DNA of 64,000 bases, taken from Adiantum capillus-veneris. Lineage: Eukaryota; Streptophyta; Polypodiopsida; Polypodiales; Pteridaceae. Made by a program: the position numbers and the translations under genes. Shown here one piece after another: positions 11,872 to 21,932 of this stretch (the stretch's first letter is position 1; the number at the start of each line of letters is the position of its first letter). The notes beneath the pieces were generated by a model. The model had not been told where the DNA came from, did not search any database, and was given only the letters and a program-made list of their open reading frames with translations. The DNA is taken from the NCBI GenBank assembly GCA_014529385.2, contig CM043945.1, positions 150,675,241 through 150,739,240 on the forward strand, read 5' to 3'.

Positions 11872-12121
11872 GAGAGTGTGTGTGCGATCGAGCATTACGA
11901 AGGCACGACGGTGGCGAAGCGGTTGAGCGCGGCACGACTGCAGCTTCTTCTTCATCGCGGCGAGGAATCCACCACGAAGGCGAGCGTAGAGCGGTGAGTG
12001 ACACACCCTTTGCTCTCTTGAGCTTGCTAGTTTAGGCTTGTTGTGTGCTTGGAGCCCTTTGTGGCTCGCACACGGTGTATCGGCAAGTCCCTTGCTTCGA
12101 CAGTGCGGCAAGGAGCGCACA
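11538..12121 (+). repeat. 3' LTR of the 9-kb Gypsy element
   Basis: 584 bp, TGTTAACCC to GCGCACA, with TATAAA at 11735. It differs from the 5' LTR by a handful of substitutions and a shorter GA run. Confidence 0.95.
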
Positions 12122-12274
12122 GGGACCAACCTTAAATTGGCAGCATGGAATTGTAATGAATCAATGAAGCTAGATATAGGTGCATCAGAGGATAGCTTCA
12201 AGGGAAAAGACATTATTTTTTAATCGCAGAGGCATCATACTCCTGGTAGCACACAGGATGTGAGATTGTGAGAT
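12122..12274 (+). mobile_element. LINE copy A' resumed (start of endonuclease region)
   Basis: After the duplicated GGGAC the LINE continues: GCATGGAATTGTAATGAATC corresponds to the AWNCNGSM start of the endonuclease in copy E, followed by AFEDSF-like and ETHQAP-like sequence. It is broken off at 12274 by an LTR beginning TGTCACAAACTGC. Confidence 0.8.
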
Positions 12275-12788
12275 TGTCACAAACTGCTAATATGTCAAGC
12301 CATTGAAGAACGGAGCCAACCTACAGAACCCTAGAAGAAGTAGCAGAAGCAGCAGAAGAAGAATTGCCTAAAGACTGATGGCGTGGCAAAGTTGTACGGA
12401 ATCCCGCATTTTACACTGACATGCTCACGTGGCAAATATACGCACGCCCGGATTTCGCGCTGACAGGTGTTGGCGTGGCAGTTTACGGATTTCCACGTTT
12501 TGCACTGACAAGTGCTGACGTGGCATTGTACGGGTTTCCGTAATTTGTGCTGGCAGCTTCTGGACAAGATGCTTTTGAACCAGTTGCTTTTGAGTTTGAA
12601 CGCTTTTCATGTAAACTTCTTTTCATAGGCCAAGGGCCTTTAAATATGTGTAGAGGGCTCATTCTCTGGCAATCTTATGGGTGAAGGTGCAGAGTGCGAG
12701 TATCGGCATTGTACTAAGTTCAAGTGATATAAAGAAATACCGAAAGGGGCGCCAAGGTTTGGGGCCAATACTCTCTGGGGTAGAATTC
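12275..12788 (+). repeat. Truncated LTR of the 44-48 kb Gypsy family
   Basis: It starts TGTCACAAACTGCT and aligns through the U3 repeats, the TTTAAATATG box and the block AATACCGAAAGGGGCGCC with the LTRs at 44186 and 47622. It breaks off around GGGGTAGAATTC, about 130-150 bp before the expected LTR end. It carries ACGTGGC boxes at 12427 and 12518. No second target duplication was found, so this is a fragment rather than a clean solo LTR. Confidence 0.8.
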
Positions 12789-13030
12789 GCAACTTTAGAT
12801 GTAAAGACACATCCTTTCAGCGAATAGCTTCAACCATTGGACGAAGAGTCGCAACCTTAGCGTGAAGGGGTGTGACCAGTCGTCGGAGGAGTGTGGCTTT
12901 TCGCGAAGAGGCACGTCTCTTGAGCGAAGGGTCGTGACCATCCAAGCGTAGGGGTACTCCTTGGCATGACACTTTGCGTATCTACAACTAGGAGTAGATA
13001 TAATATTGTAACATTGTCACAATCGTGACA
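12789..13030 (-). repeat. LTR fragment of a minus-strand Gypsy element
   Basis: Read on the minus strand, the LTR begins TGTCACGATTGTGACA (13030 to 13015), directly preceded by a polypurine-like AATGGGAGGGAA. The rest is about 215 bp of LTR that ends at the junction with the plus-strand LTR fragment near 12788. Confidence 0.65.
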
Positions 13031-14270
13031 TTCCCTCCCATTTAAAATGAGAGCCCGTGTCAAAGAAATGACTTTTGATGTTGATAGAACTCTGGAAAAG
13101 CATTGAATCTTCGAAAATCTTCAATCTTTGAGTTATCTGAACCCCTTTGTCTTGAACCTTTTCTTCTTCCGAAACCTTTCTGCTTTGACTGCTAAATCCC
13201 ATGTCATTGCATTACTCAAAGACTTTTTAGAGGAATATGGCATAATCAGGTTGACTACAATAAGAGATTGATCTTCAAAATCCTTCATGCAATGTATGTT
13301 TTTTGGTTTAAGATCGTCCAATAACCGCAAAATATTTGGTGAAGAGGAAATCTTCTCGACGCACTCTTCAGATGGGGTAACTTTGCTAATCACTCAAAAG
13401 GATTTTGGATGAAGATTGCAATCATCTTCCAATAATGAATCCCAAAATTCTTCAGAATCATCTTCAGAAACTGTCACTTCATGACTTGCAAGTGGCATAT
13501 CATCATCCAGCAAAGAATCAAAGAAAGCATAGTCATCTTCAGACTTGGAATCTGCAACCATATCCTTATCTTTGTCTGGTAACGAAGTATCACTTGGAAA
13601 AAATTATTCATCAATAATAATTTCTGCATCTGCATCAGAAATTATATTTGCTTCATCATCCACTGTATGATGTTGTTTGACTTGTACACGTGAGGCTTGA
13701 ATCACTCGTTCCCCATGATAAAGCCCGTGTAAAATCAATTCACGTCCATCTTTGAACAAATTGATAGTATGTCCTCGAAAGCTAATAGCTGGATCATATT
13801 GAAATAACCAATGCTGACCAAGAATCATGTCGTAATAAGATAGAGGCATGACTTCAAAATCCAGTTGATCTTCATAATTTTGAATACCGAACTGCAACTG
13901 TCGAACTGTCTCATCACAAGATTGATCCATCTGCCGATTCCACATCATATAAGTGAGATGTCTTCTCAGTTGGCAAGCCAAGCTGTCGAGCTATTTGAGT
14001 GCTGACGAAATTATTCGAGCATCCGCTGTCCACCAAAATGTTGATGGAACGACCGTTGAGTTCCAAGAAGGCTCAAAACTTGCTTTGAGAGAGCCTTTAA
14101 AACTGAAGAATTGCATTGAGCATGCTTCATAAAAATAGTTGTATCGGCAAAACACACAGTTGGTTGTGTTCTTCTCTTTGTATCTGATCTTTTTGGTGGG
14201 TTTTCATCGCTTTGAGGTTTCCCACTTGTAAATTAATCAACTCAGATTTACAAGAGGTTAACCTCACACA
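13031..14270 (-). mobile_element. Minus-strand Gypsy internal fragment
   Basis: Internal sequence next to the minus-strand 3' LTR. It contains a protease region with several frame breaks and no recognisable RT or integrase, so a large part of pol is missing between the protease and the LTR. The far end merges with C-rich sequence near 14270. Confidence 0.7.
13604..14066 (-). pseudogene. Gypsy retropepsin (broken)
   Basis: From about 14066 downward the minus strand encodes ILVDSGCSNNFVSTQIA, a classical D-S-G aspartic protease active site. A one-frame shift near 13980 leads into the frame at 13981-13604 with MACQLRRHL..., then MPLSYYDMILGQHWLFQYDP, the second conserved protease segment, and SFRGHTINLF. 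Downstream frames to about 13133 are fragmentary and do not show RT. The protein would process gag in an intact element; here it is frameshifted. Confidence 0.8.
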
Positions 14271-15040
14271 TGTAGGAAGAAAATCGCGCTCGCTGCTTGC
14301 TGCCGCTCGCCCCCCTTCCTCGCCAGCACCTGTCGCCTCCCCCCTCCCGCCATCGCTAGCTGCCCCCCCCCCCCCCCCCCCGCCCTTGCGCTGCCAGCAA
14401 TCACTGCTGCTCGAGTGTTGCCCCCCGCCTTGCGCTTCCCCTCCCTATCCGCTCCTCAACCCTCTGCCCGCTGCCACTCGCTGCCAGCCATTCTCTACCC
14501 GCCACACGCTGCCACTTCCCTCACCCATTGCCGTTCCCCCCCCCCCCCCCCGCTCTCTTCGTTCTCTGCCATTCTCGCGCCAAAGGTTTCTGTCGATTGG
14601 CTCTGGCAGTGCTGGTTTCTGGACAGTGCTCGTCGGGGCTTTTTTGTAGAGAATTTATTCTATCTGTTTCTTCTTCGGCACAGCAGCAGACACAGATGGA
14701 GGCTCAAGCTCCGCCACAGAGGGACTCTGATGAAGTCCCCTCGCTCGACCACGTTGAGCCCACCATTCGACTTGCTCTCACTCAGACAGAGCAAGCGAGC
14801 CTCGCCGCAGAGGTGGATTGTCTGCACGCGACTTCCGTCATCTACAAGATTCTCGGCACCAGACCCAGCAGAGGAGAGCTGCGTGACCTTCTCCAGGCCC
14901 GCCTTCTTGCAGAGGTGGACAAGATCTTGGACGTTCAGTTCCTCGGACGAGGCTACTATCAGATCGAGTTTGAGACCTCCGAGATGGCGTCCATAGTGTA
15001 ATCCCTCGTTCCTGTACTCTGTCTTCGCTACAAACCAACC
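14271..15040 (+). mobile_element. 5' end of an L1-type plant LINE (fragment)
   Basis: A C-rich 5' UTR-like stretch with poly-C runs (14366-14380 and around 14537-14550) leads into a short frame resembling the start of a plant L1 ORF1. The fragment is cut at about 15040, where minus-strand LTR-element sequence begins. Confidence 0.5.
14696..15001 (+). CDS. DUF4283-like ORF1 N-terminus (partial)
   Basis: A 101-residue frame from ATG at 14696 (MEAQAPPQRDS). Residues about 45-100 resemble the DUF4283 domain at the start of many plant L1 ORF1 proteins: VIYKILGTRPSRGELRDLL, then FLGRGYYQIEF. It ends in TAA at 14999-15001, and similarity seems to continue a little past the stop before the element is cut. 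It would be an RNA-binding ORF1 in an intact LINE; here it is a fragment. The domain call is by pattern only. Confidence 0.5.
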   Translation: MEAQAPPQRDSDEVPSLDHVEPTIRLALTQTEQASLAAEVDCLHATSVIYKILGTRPSRGELRDLLQARLLAEVDKILDVQFLGRGYYQIEFETSEMASIV

Positions 15041-16230
15041 GAGGCTCACTTCTTGAGGAAAAAGTGATTCTCTCCCGGTAACGGAACCATGAAACCGGCC
15101 CGTAAGGCGGTAGAGTTTGGCTTTCACCCGAAACTTTACTTTAGACTTTAGGACACAGAGAAACTTTGTAGCTAAAAATTTGTAACGGGAATTGACACCT
15201 CAAACACACACGCCTTGGAAGGTACAGCGCTACCAAGCAGACGCTGACACCTATTGGCCCCAAAGACTGGCGCCCCTTTCGATATTTCTTTATTGTATTC
15301 GAAGAGGGAATAAAACCTGTGATTTCCTACGAGCTGCCCTGCATAATCCGGGCTGAAAATGACCTATTCTGGCCCGATTTTGGTAACATAACTATACTAG
15401 GACGCTTCACAGACAGCATCCCTGCGCAAAAAGTGACATTCCCAACGCATATGGACACTTTGCAAAACCTGGCAAGAATCTACAACACGCTGAGTTCTCT
15501 GTTTTCTGCCCTGAAAATGCACCACTAGAGACCGTTTAGGGCCGAAACCCTAAACTTGCAAAAATGCAGAGCAAGCTGTATTTTGCTGTTTTGGGCTCCG
15601 TTTCGTGAGCCGGTCGCATCCGCAGCAAGTCTTCGAACTCCCGTACCTAAAGGGCTACTTGCCCTTTGAATTGGACGAGATTTCTTGCCTGAAATCTCTC
15701 CAAATTCACTTGTTCCTGCAGGGGATTAGCCACTAGCTAGCCCGGTACCTGTGCAAGAGGCTCTTGCCTCAGCACTCGCGCATGAACCCACACAACTGTA
15801 CATACACATGAAAAGCGGGGCATCACGTTTCTGTATTCAAAAGGGTAGAGAGGTGCGCGAGAGCAAAATCATCGCGCTACATAGTGCAACGGAGAAGGCA
15901 AGCTTTCCATTAAATCTTCAACACCTGCACCAACTACTCACACACACTGTAAGTCACAGTGAGAGAGAGGCAGCCCTCAAGTGGATTTTGCGCAAATTCC
16001 AAGCTGAGGTGGCAGTATTTGACTTTTTGCAGGCTTGGTTTTGAGTTATTTGCTAGTACCCACCGACTTATAAGTGTAGCAAGGGGGCCTAAATGACTTT
16101 TTGCAGGCTTGGTGCTGCCAAGTGTCCATTATACCTCTTTTAAGTTATTTGCTAGTACCCACCGACTTATAAGTGTAGCAAGGGTGCCTAAATGACTTTG
16201 CCCTTCCTAACTGCAGGTGAAACTCTCGGA
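15041..16230 (-). repeat. Minus-strand leader, primer site and LTR related to the 49.8-57.6 kb family
   Basis: Read on the minus strand, this follows 50.4-51.4 kb: leader, primer site TGGTTCCGTTACCGGG (about 15091-15076), then an LTR with the block AATACCGAAAGGGGCGCC in slightly altered form (15269-15291) and the sequence encoding MQEALASA...HEPTQLYI (15751-15808, open here only as an accident of LTR sequence). Divergence from the young copy is clearly higher than between that copy's own LTRs. The start of the LTR is not clear past about 16230. Confidence 0.75.
16043..16199 (+). repeat. Direct repeat of about 58 bp inside the old LTR
   Basis: The segment GTTATTTGCTAGTACCCACC with its continuation to GTGTAGCAAGGG occurs at 16043-16100 and again at 16141-16199, nearly identical. 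Confidence 0.85.
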
Positions 16231-16349
16231 CATCCGCCGTTTCACACTGGCCACGCAATGACCGGACCTTAAAAAGAGGGTCCCAAAAATTAAATAAAAA
16301 TCATCCGAAAGAAACCAACAACTAAGGTTAGCATTTGCCACGTCCTCGT

Positions 16350-16663
16350 GACAGAGGATCAGGACTATTCTAGCACGATATGGGAGACGCCCAGTACGAC
16401 TATTTAAAAAGGCGGACATTGACAAAGCTCTTCAGCGACTGATGCAATACTATCTCGGACAACGCCCGATGTCAGGCATCCTCGGGCATTGATGATGAGG
16501 ATGATGATTTTAGTCTAACAATTTGAGTCTTTTAGTTTAGTCTTTCACTTTACTTCATATTCTTTTTGTACCCAGACATTGGATTAGATCCACCAGGATT
16601 GTATCAGTTTGGTCTCATAGGTCATTTTGGCCTTTTGAAGACGTTTAATATAACATTTCATCA
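16350..16663 (+). mobile_element. LINE 3' end (copy B0)
   Basis: The last about 310 bp of a LINE, matching the 3' UTR of copy B (CTAGCACGATATGGGAGACG..., GATGATGATTTTAG, and the GTCTCATAGGTCATTTTGG tail). It ends in a short TC/CA tract (16664-16697). Its 5' side joins unrelated sequence at about 16350 with no TC tract. Confidence 0.85.

Positions 16664-16697
<34 letters not shown>
16664..16697 (+). repeat. (TC)n(CA)n tract between two LINE copies
   Basis: About 12 TC units followed by five CA units. It separates the tail of copy B0 from the truncated start of copy B. Confidence 0.95.
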
Positions 16698-16698
<1 letters not shown>

Positions 16699-17690
16699 TT
16701 CCCTTTCTGATTCACGATCTAATTCAACTAAATACCAACAGCACATGGATACAGCCAACACAGGAGTTGGGCAGGAAGATGGCTTTCTATAGAGAGATCT
16801 TCTCCAACTAACAAAGGATGGATATGTGATCAGACCGACTTATATGGATACTCATTTATCCCATGGGATACGATGTGCTATTGGTCAGATGCGCACATCA
16901 TCGCATCAATCACAGATTGAGACTTGGAGGTTTAGGGAGAGTACCACAAAGGCCAAGATTTTCCAGTTGTGTCATACAGAGCCAGAGACAGAGTTACATC
17001 ACATTTGTCATTGTCCGGTATATTATGAGATACAAGGCCACTTTCATTGTCTAGTCAGAAAGGGCTTTGGACCGTTGGCTAGAGTCATGAGATATCAAGA
17101 TCAAAGATGCCTCGGGTTGTTTTTGCTAGAGCTGAGGAGACACAAGGAGAGTCTCTTGAGGAGATCAGGCAGTGGGAGACATTCACAGAGGGAGATCACT
17201 GGCTTCTTTACAGCAAGGACTCAACAGTCAGATGAGCAAGCTCCACAGCAAACTTCAGACCCCACCTATACCAGAGGTATATTAGTTGATAGAGCCATTG
17301 AGCTCGGGAGAGCTAGGCGCCCACGTCTACGAGTGCGACCACGACATTGACGGAGGCCCCATCAGAGGATTAGAAGTATTCTAGAATCTAGCACAACATG
17401 GGAGACATCCAATACGACTATTTACAGAGGCGGACATTGAAAATGCTCTTCAACGACCGATGCAATACTTTTCTGAACGACGCCTGATGCTAGGCATCGT
17501 CAGGCATTGACAATGATGATGATGATTTTAGTTTTTCATTTTACTTTATTTTTATTTTGTACCTAGACATTGTAATTTGTATTAGATCCACCAAGATTGT
17601 ATCAGTTTGGTCTCATAGGTCATTTTGGCCTTTTGGAATCTGAAGACGCTTAATATAACATTTCATTTCATTTTCATTTCTCTTTAAGGA
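16698..17690 (+). mobile_element. LINE copy B, strongly 5'-truncated
   Basis: It starts inside the ORF2 C-terminal region immediately after the TC/CA tract, runs through the stop codon and a 3' UTR of about 330 bp, and ends in the family tail with only a short TCTC. Confidence 0.88.
16711..17350 (+). pseudogene. LINE ORF2 C-terminus (copy B)
   Basis: Two frames joined by a shift near 16800: HDLIQLNTNSTWIQPTQEL, then from 16826 PTYMDTHLSHGIRCAIGQM. The zinc finger CQLC-type motif is changed to FQLCHTEPETELHHICHC, so its first Cys is lost. The second frame runs intact for 174 residues to 17350. Confidence 0.85.
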
Positions 17691-17779
17691 AATAAAAGGA
17701 ACCATCATAGAAAAGCAATCATTATTGCAAGGAAAGAAGTAAAGATTTGTGGAAGTGTAAACTTAGATCTTCACCCTTT

Positions 17780-18300
17780 CAATTCTGATGCACCTGACAG
17801 GCGGCGGCCGTGCAATCACCAGCCTGTGTTCATTTAGAGATTCTACCTTTAGAGGACACTCCAAGGACATCGGATGTTGAGAGGGCTCTTGCGGTTCTAG
17901 ATGGTCGTGATTGGATTCTGGATAGTGGTGCCTCACGGCACATGACACCTTCGGAGGATCTTTTGGCCACCATGCGACGACGACACTGAAGTACCATTTT
18001 CATTCGTGACAAATCTGAAATTCCTATTCAGTGAGAGATCCATAGAGTTAATTCAAGATGACAGAGCGGGGTATGCATACCTTCAAGGTACTTTATGCTC
18101 CAAAGCTAGGATTTCATCTTATGTTTGTGCATGAGGTGTGCAAGCTGGGCATGGAGGTGATCTTTACAGACGATGCAGTGTCCATTTGAAATTGTGACTT
18201 TGGCAAGAAGGTCACGAGGTGTAGAGTGGAGAATGGTCTCTACACACTCCATGCTCTTTCTTCAGCAATCAAGATACCCACAGGTGATCTCTGTTGCTAA
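17780..18300 (+). pseudogene. Copia protease and pre-integrase fragment
   Basis: In one frame, DWILDSGASRHMTPSEDLLA (about 17908-17967) is the Ty1/copia protease active site (D-S-G). After a shift, TFKVLYAPKLGFHLMFVHEV and the KKVTRCRVENGLYTLHA region follow, typical of the sequence between protease and integrase. Stops and shifts abound. Confidence 0.8.
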
Positions 18301-18994
18301 ATGGACTACTTTCTTATTTTCTAAGTAAGTTTTATTTAATGAAATTAGGATATTTAAATGTGTACACTCAAACTGTCAAAGTTAGGTAGGAACTGTAGAT
18401 CTACTCAAACTAATAAAAGCCATCAAGAATGGACAACTTTGATGTGTCATATGATGGGCGACACTAAGCATCATGAAGGAGTTGTTCCATAAATTCAATG
18501 GGCGAGCCCGGGAACTGGGTATTCCCGATGCGTCACATGATGGGGGTTCCATTGGTTTGGGAGGAAATCCGAATTGGATAAAGGATTACGCATAAAGACG
18601 CAGGCACAAGAATAAAGATGGGTTCTGAAAGCTTTCTCTAAAAAGCTCGATATTTTTAAGAGCTTTCCGGGAAAACAAATGCTTTCCCACGAGGAAATCT
18701 ATGTCTGCATTGTATCTGTGCATGAGATCGCATCCAAGGACGCCTACAAAGTGGTGTATAGCATTAGTCTTCAGCTCACGAAGTTTTTATTGAGTTTTTG
18801 AACAAGTTCACACTTTTTAATAAGTGGCCAGAGTGGGCAACCCTTTATTAAAATAAAGCACGACAAAAGGAGGGCTCCCCAAAATCTGCCAAAAACAGCA
18901 TATAGAGCAGCGATTTCTCTCTCCTCTCTCTAGAAGCTACCGCCAACCTTCTCTCTCCTCTCCCTGCTCTTCCAACGCCCCTGGCCACTGCTAT
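18301..18994. other. Unassigned stretch within the decayed Copia
   Basis: About 700 bp with no credible coding sequence. A CT-rich segment (18916-18965) precedes the inverted-repeat element. It separates the protease and integrase parts of the Copia remnant, so at least some of it is inserted sequence. Confidence 0.4.
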
Positions 18995-19351
18995 TGTTGG
19001 GATATTTATGTTGCCCTCCAAAGCCTATAAAAGCAGCCTTAGCACCCCCTCTCATCCCAGATTTGTCAGCGCTAGCACAAGAAAACTCTGCCGCAAGGAA
19101 ACTGCAAGTTCGGAGGTCGCTTTGCCATACAAGGAGCGACAAGTGAAGTTTGTGAATACGCTCTACGAGTTGTTGCTTTTGTATTTGTGATTTTTTGCAG
19201 GTATTGCATTGCAGAGAAAGAGCAAGGAGGCTTCGGCCTATGCTCACGGATTCTAGAAATGGTATCTCAAACGGTTTGCGACGCTTTGTGCTATGAGAGT
19301 ACAGACACAACAGTATTTGGAATTAAGAGCTCGTCTCTCAAATATCCCAAA
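18995..19351 (+). mobile_element. Small LTR-like or MITE-like element with 11-bp inverted ends
   Basis: TTGGGATATTT at 18997-19007 is matched by AAATATCCCAA at 19340-19350. Between them is a TATA box (CCTATAAAAGC near 19024). This could be a solo LTR or a miniature transposon; no clear target duplication was found. Confidence 0.4.
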
Positions 19352-19439
19352 CGGGCAAGAAACGACCATCAAGTCTGAGATCTAGAACGGAGGGGTTTCT
19401 CCGGTTCTTGTGCTTTGTAAAATTATTCGTGCGCGCTCC

Positions 19440-19860
19440 CATTTGTGACAATCTCTAGCAATATAGGTTTGGCCATTTGAACAATGATGCTCTTCGGCTT
19501 GGCTTTCCGTGAGCAAATGCTTAAAGGCTTACCAAATGTTGGGAGAGTAAACATGGAAAATGCATTATTTGCATTCGTGGGAAGTGGCATCGAGATGCTA
19601 TTCAGAAGCATTCTACACGCTGAGCTATTGCCGCTTTGGAGTTGGTTCACATCAATCTTTGTGGACCTGTGCAGACTCCTTCCCTTGGCAAAGCTCTCTA
19701 TTTCATGTTGTTGGTGGACGATTTCAGCCGCTTTACTTGGCATATTTTCTACAACACAAGTCCAAGGAATTTGAGAATTGGCGTGCTCTTGTGGAGAAGG
19801 AGAGCAAAGAAGTGTTGATTCGATCATACAAAGGTGGGTAGTTTACATCCAAAAAATTCA
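19440..19860 (+). pseudogene. Copia integrase fragment
   Basis: Fragments of the integrase core in shifting frames: ELVHINLCGPVQTPSLGKAL and FMLLVDDFSRFTWHIFY match the first catalytic block of Ty1/copia integrase (D...LVDDFSR.TW). The downstream frame KEFENWRALVEKES corresponds to the next helix region. No intact protein. Confidence 0.8.
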
Positions 19861-20573
19861 TTTAGATTTGTGTAGAGCATGGCATCAAGCCAAAGCTTGC
19901 AAATATTGGATCGCCCTCAGAGAATGGTGTTGTGTGCACAAGCCATGTGGTGCAGGGCATCACTATTGGGCAGCCCTACTATTACTCACAGATTGAGACT
20001 TTGCCAGAGCATTTAGTTGTCTGTAAGATTACAGGAGTGCTCGTAATTCTCACCAGCCTGCACCCAAGACACATTAGCTGGAAGGTGCTTGGAGGGCATG
20101 GGGGGCAGCATATGCTAGCGTTCTTGTTGGTTGCTCCCACCCCTAGCGTTTTCTTCACCATGAGTAGGGTAGCACCGACGGCAGGTGACATGGGAAACAC
20201 AGGGACTCCCCTTGCGTTTTCTTCTCAGAGCACTCAGACAGAGACGATGTGATCATCTTGATGCAGAGCACCACATCCCAAGTGCAAGCACTAGAGGGGA
20301 TGTCCCATGCTCTCTAGATGGCATCATGCCATGATCTTTCTCCAAATCAGTTCTCCTGTTAGGATGAGATCCCGCCAGAGCCTCTCGCACTCAAGAGGCT
20401 AGGGCAGCCCATGTTGAGACTGTCCCTGGTCTCATATGCATGAGCAATTGACAGTGTCAGTAGCAATCGAAGTTCTGTGTACCTCGTGTCTAACCATTGC
20501 CCATGTCAGATCTATGTCAAGCCTTCCTTGGTCACTTATATGAGCAGCTTGTTATCAGCATGGAGATCATTTC

Positions 20574-20578
<5 letters not shown>
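19861..20578. other. Unassigned sequence before the LINE array
   Basis: Probably further Copia decay at the left. Nothing with convincing domain signal; the longest frame (106 codons, 19932-20252) is not recognisable. Confidence 0.4.

Positions 20579-20663
<85 letters not shown>
20579..20663 (+). repeat. (TC)n tract, 85 bp
   Basis: Perfect TC run; LINE copy C starts at its last base. Confidence 0.98.
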
Positions 20664-20664
<1 letters not shown>

Positions 20665-20809
20665 GTTAGCCATGCAAGGAGATACAGCATGCTGGTATGG
20701 TGAAATGACATCATGGTTTCAGGCGCATGGGTTCAGGCTTCAGCATAGACAGATTGCCCCCTTCCAGTACTCATAAGAGGCACCCTCTCTAACTCTTACA
20801 CAGTCCGAG

Positions 20810-21580
20810 ATGACCAGGCTCATCCGACAGGACCTGGCTCAGCTAGACATCAGGAAGACATGGATACAACCAGCACAGGAGCTGGGCACGAAGATGGCTT
20901 TCTACAGAGAGCATCTTCTCCAGCTTACACAGGACGGTTTTGTGACGAGGCCCAGATACATGGACACTCACTTGTCTCATGGGATACGATGTGCTATTGG
21001 CCAGATACGCACATCTTCACACCAGCTGCGGATCGAGATTGGGAGATACAGTGGAGTACTAGCAGAGGCCAGGACATGCCCCCTGTGTGGCATGGAGCCA
21101 GAGACAAAGTTGCACTACACATGCCACTGCCCCGTCTACTACGAGATACGAGGCCGCTTCCACTGCTTGTTCAGAGAGGGCTTTGGACCACTCTCCAAAG
21201 TCCTGCAGTACGAGGATCAGAGATGCTTGGGTTTGTTTCTACTCCAGCTGCGCCGACACAGAGAGAGCTTGATGAGAGGAGAGGCTAGCCAACAGTCTCT
21301 AAGACACATCACAGACTTCTTTAGAGCAGACACTAGACACCCGGAGGAGCCACTACCACAGCAGAGCTCGTCGCCTCACACCAAAGGCACACTGATCGAC
21401 CGGGCGACCGAGCTGGGGAGATCCAGACGCCCATGGCTACAGAGGACTACACAGCATCGACGAAGGTTGCATCAGAGGCTTCGGATCACTTTGGCCCGAC
21501 ATGCACGATGCCCGGTCAGACTACTGACCATGGAGGAGATTGATGAGATCCGCCAACGACCGATGCTGGAACTCTTGTGA
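20810..21580 (+). CDS. LINE ORF2 C-terminus with CCHC finger (copy C)
   Basis: A 256-residue open frame starting MTRLIRQDLAQLD. It contains the CPLCGMEPETKLHYTCHC zinc finger at about residues 94-111 and the same Arg-rich tail as copy A, extended by LTMEEIDEIRQRPMLELL. Upstream, sequence back to 20664 is homologous but has a stop (TAA at 20775), so the annotated start is just the first Met after that stop. Confidence 0.82.
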   Translation: MTRLIRQDLAQLDIRKTWIQPAQELGTKMAFYREHLLQLTQDGFVTRPRYMDTHLSHGIRCAIGQIRTSSHQLRIEIGRYSGVLAEARTCPLCGMEPETKLHYTCHCPVYYEIRGRFHCLFREGFGPLSKVLQYEDQRCLGLFLLQLRRHRESLMRGEASQQSLRHITDFFRADTRHPEEPLPQQSSSPHTKGTLIDRATELGRSRRPWLQRTTQHRRRLHQRLRITLARHARCPVRLLTMEEIDEIRQRPMLELL

Positions 21581-21586
21581 TTTAGC

Positions 21587-21590
<4 letters not shown>

Positions 21591-21671
<81 letters not shown>
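21591..21671 (+). repeat. (TC)n tract inside LINE copy C 3' UTR
   Basis: 81 bp of TC between the ORF2 stop and the sequence TTTTGTACCCAGACATGG that opens the last part of the tail. Confidence 0.97.
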
Positions 21672-21674
<3 letters not shown>

Positions 21675-21932
21675 GTACCCAGACATGGTATTAGATTCAC
21701 TATTTTGTAACTGATTGGTCTCATAGGTCATTTTGGCCTTTTGAAGACGTTAATATAACATTTCATTTCATTTCTCTCTCTCTCTCTCTTTTTTTTTTTG
21801 GAAAAAGTCAGGGCTGTATATTACTGAGTACAATATAATCCCCAGCGGATGCCAAAATAGCCTATCACGTGGGGTGTACAAGCTGAATGTAAGGAGGAGA
21901 GCCCCTTTAGTGACTACTCGACTAGAACAATC

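Larger units (their letters stand above)
3118..12121 (+). mobile_element. Non-autonomous Ty3/Gypsy-type LTR retrotransposon (gag and protease only)
   Basis: A complete 9.0-kb element: 5' LTR, Asp-tRNA-type primer site, about 1 kb of leader, three long reading frames, about 1.6 kb of non-coding sequence, polypurine tract and 3' LTR, bounded by a 5-bp duplication. The frames encode gag, a retropepsin-like domain and an unassigned protein with W-V-P-K motifs. No reverse transcriptase, RNase H or integrase motif was found in any frame. By eye the LTRs differ at about six positions plus a 2-bp repeat-length change over about 585 bp, so insertion is recent. It resembles gag-only plant LTR elements (TR-GAG type) that depend on partners for transposition. 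It sits inside LINE copy A'. Confidence 0.93.
20664..21772 (+). mobile_element. LINE copy C, 5'-truncated, with an internal TC tract
   Basis: It begins in the ORF2 C-terminal region directly after the TC tract, contains a long open frame, a second TC tract (21591-21671) just after the stop codon, and the family tail followed by a third short TC run. The middle tract lies where other copies have unique 3' UTR. Confidence 0.9.

Noticed and set aside
3118-12121. Endogenous pararetrovirus or other virus origin
   Set aside because: LTRs, TSD, tRNA primer site and gag with knuckles fit an LTR retrotransposon; no envelope or movement-protein signal was seen.
12275-13030. A single complete solo LTR between 12275 and 13030 (TGTCAC ... 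GTGACA)
   Set aside because: Similarity to the plus-strand family stops near 12788, and the right edge is preceded on the minus strand by a polypurine tract and protease sequence, so two LTR fragments in opposite orientation are joined.
14212-14649. Pro/Ala-rich frame over the poly-C region
   Set aside because: Composition-driven by C runs. The overlapping DUF4283-like frame is the better candidate.
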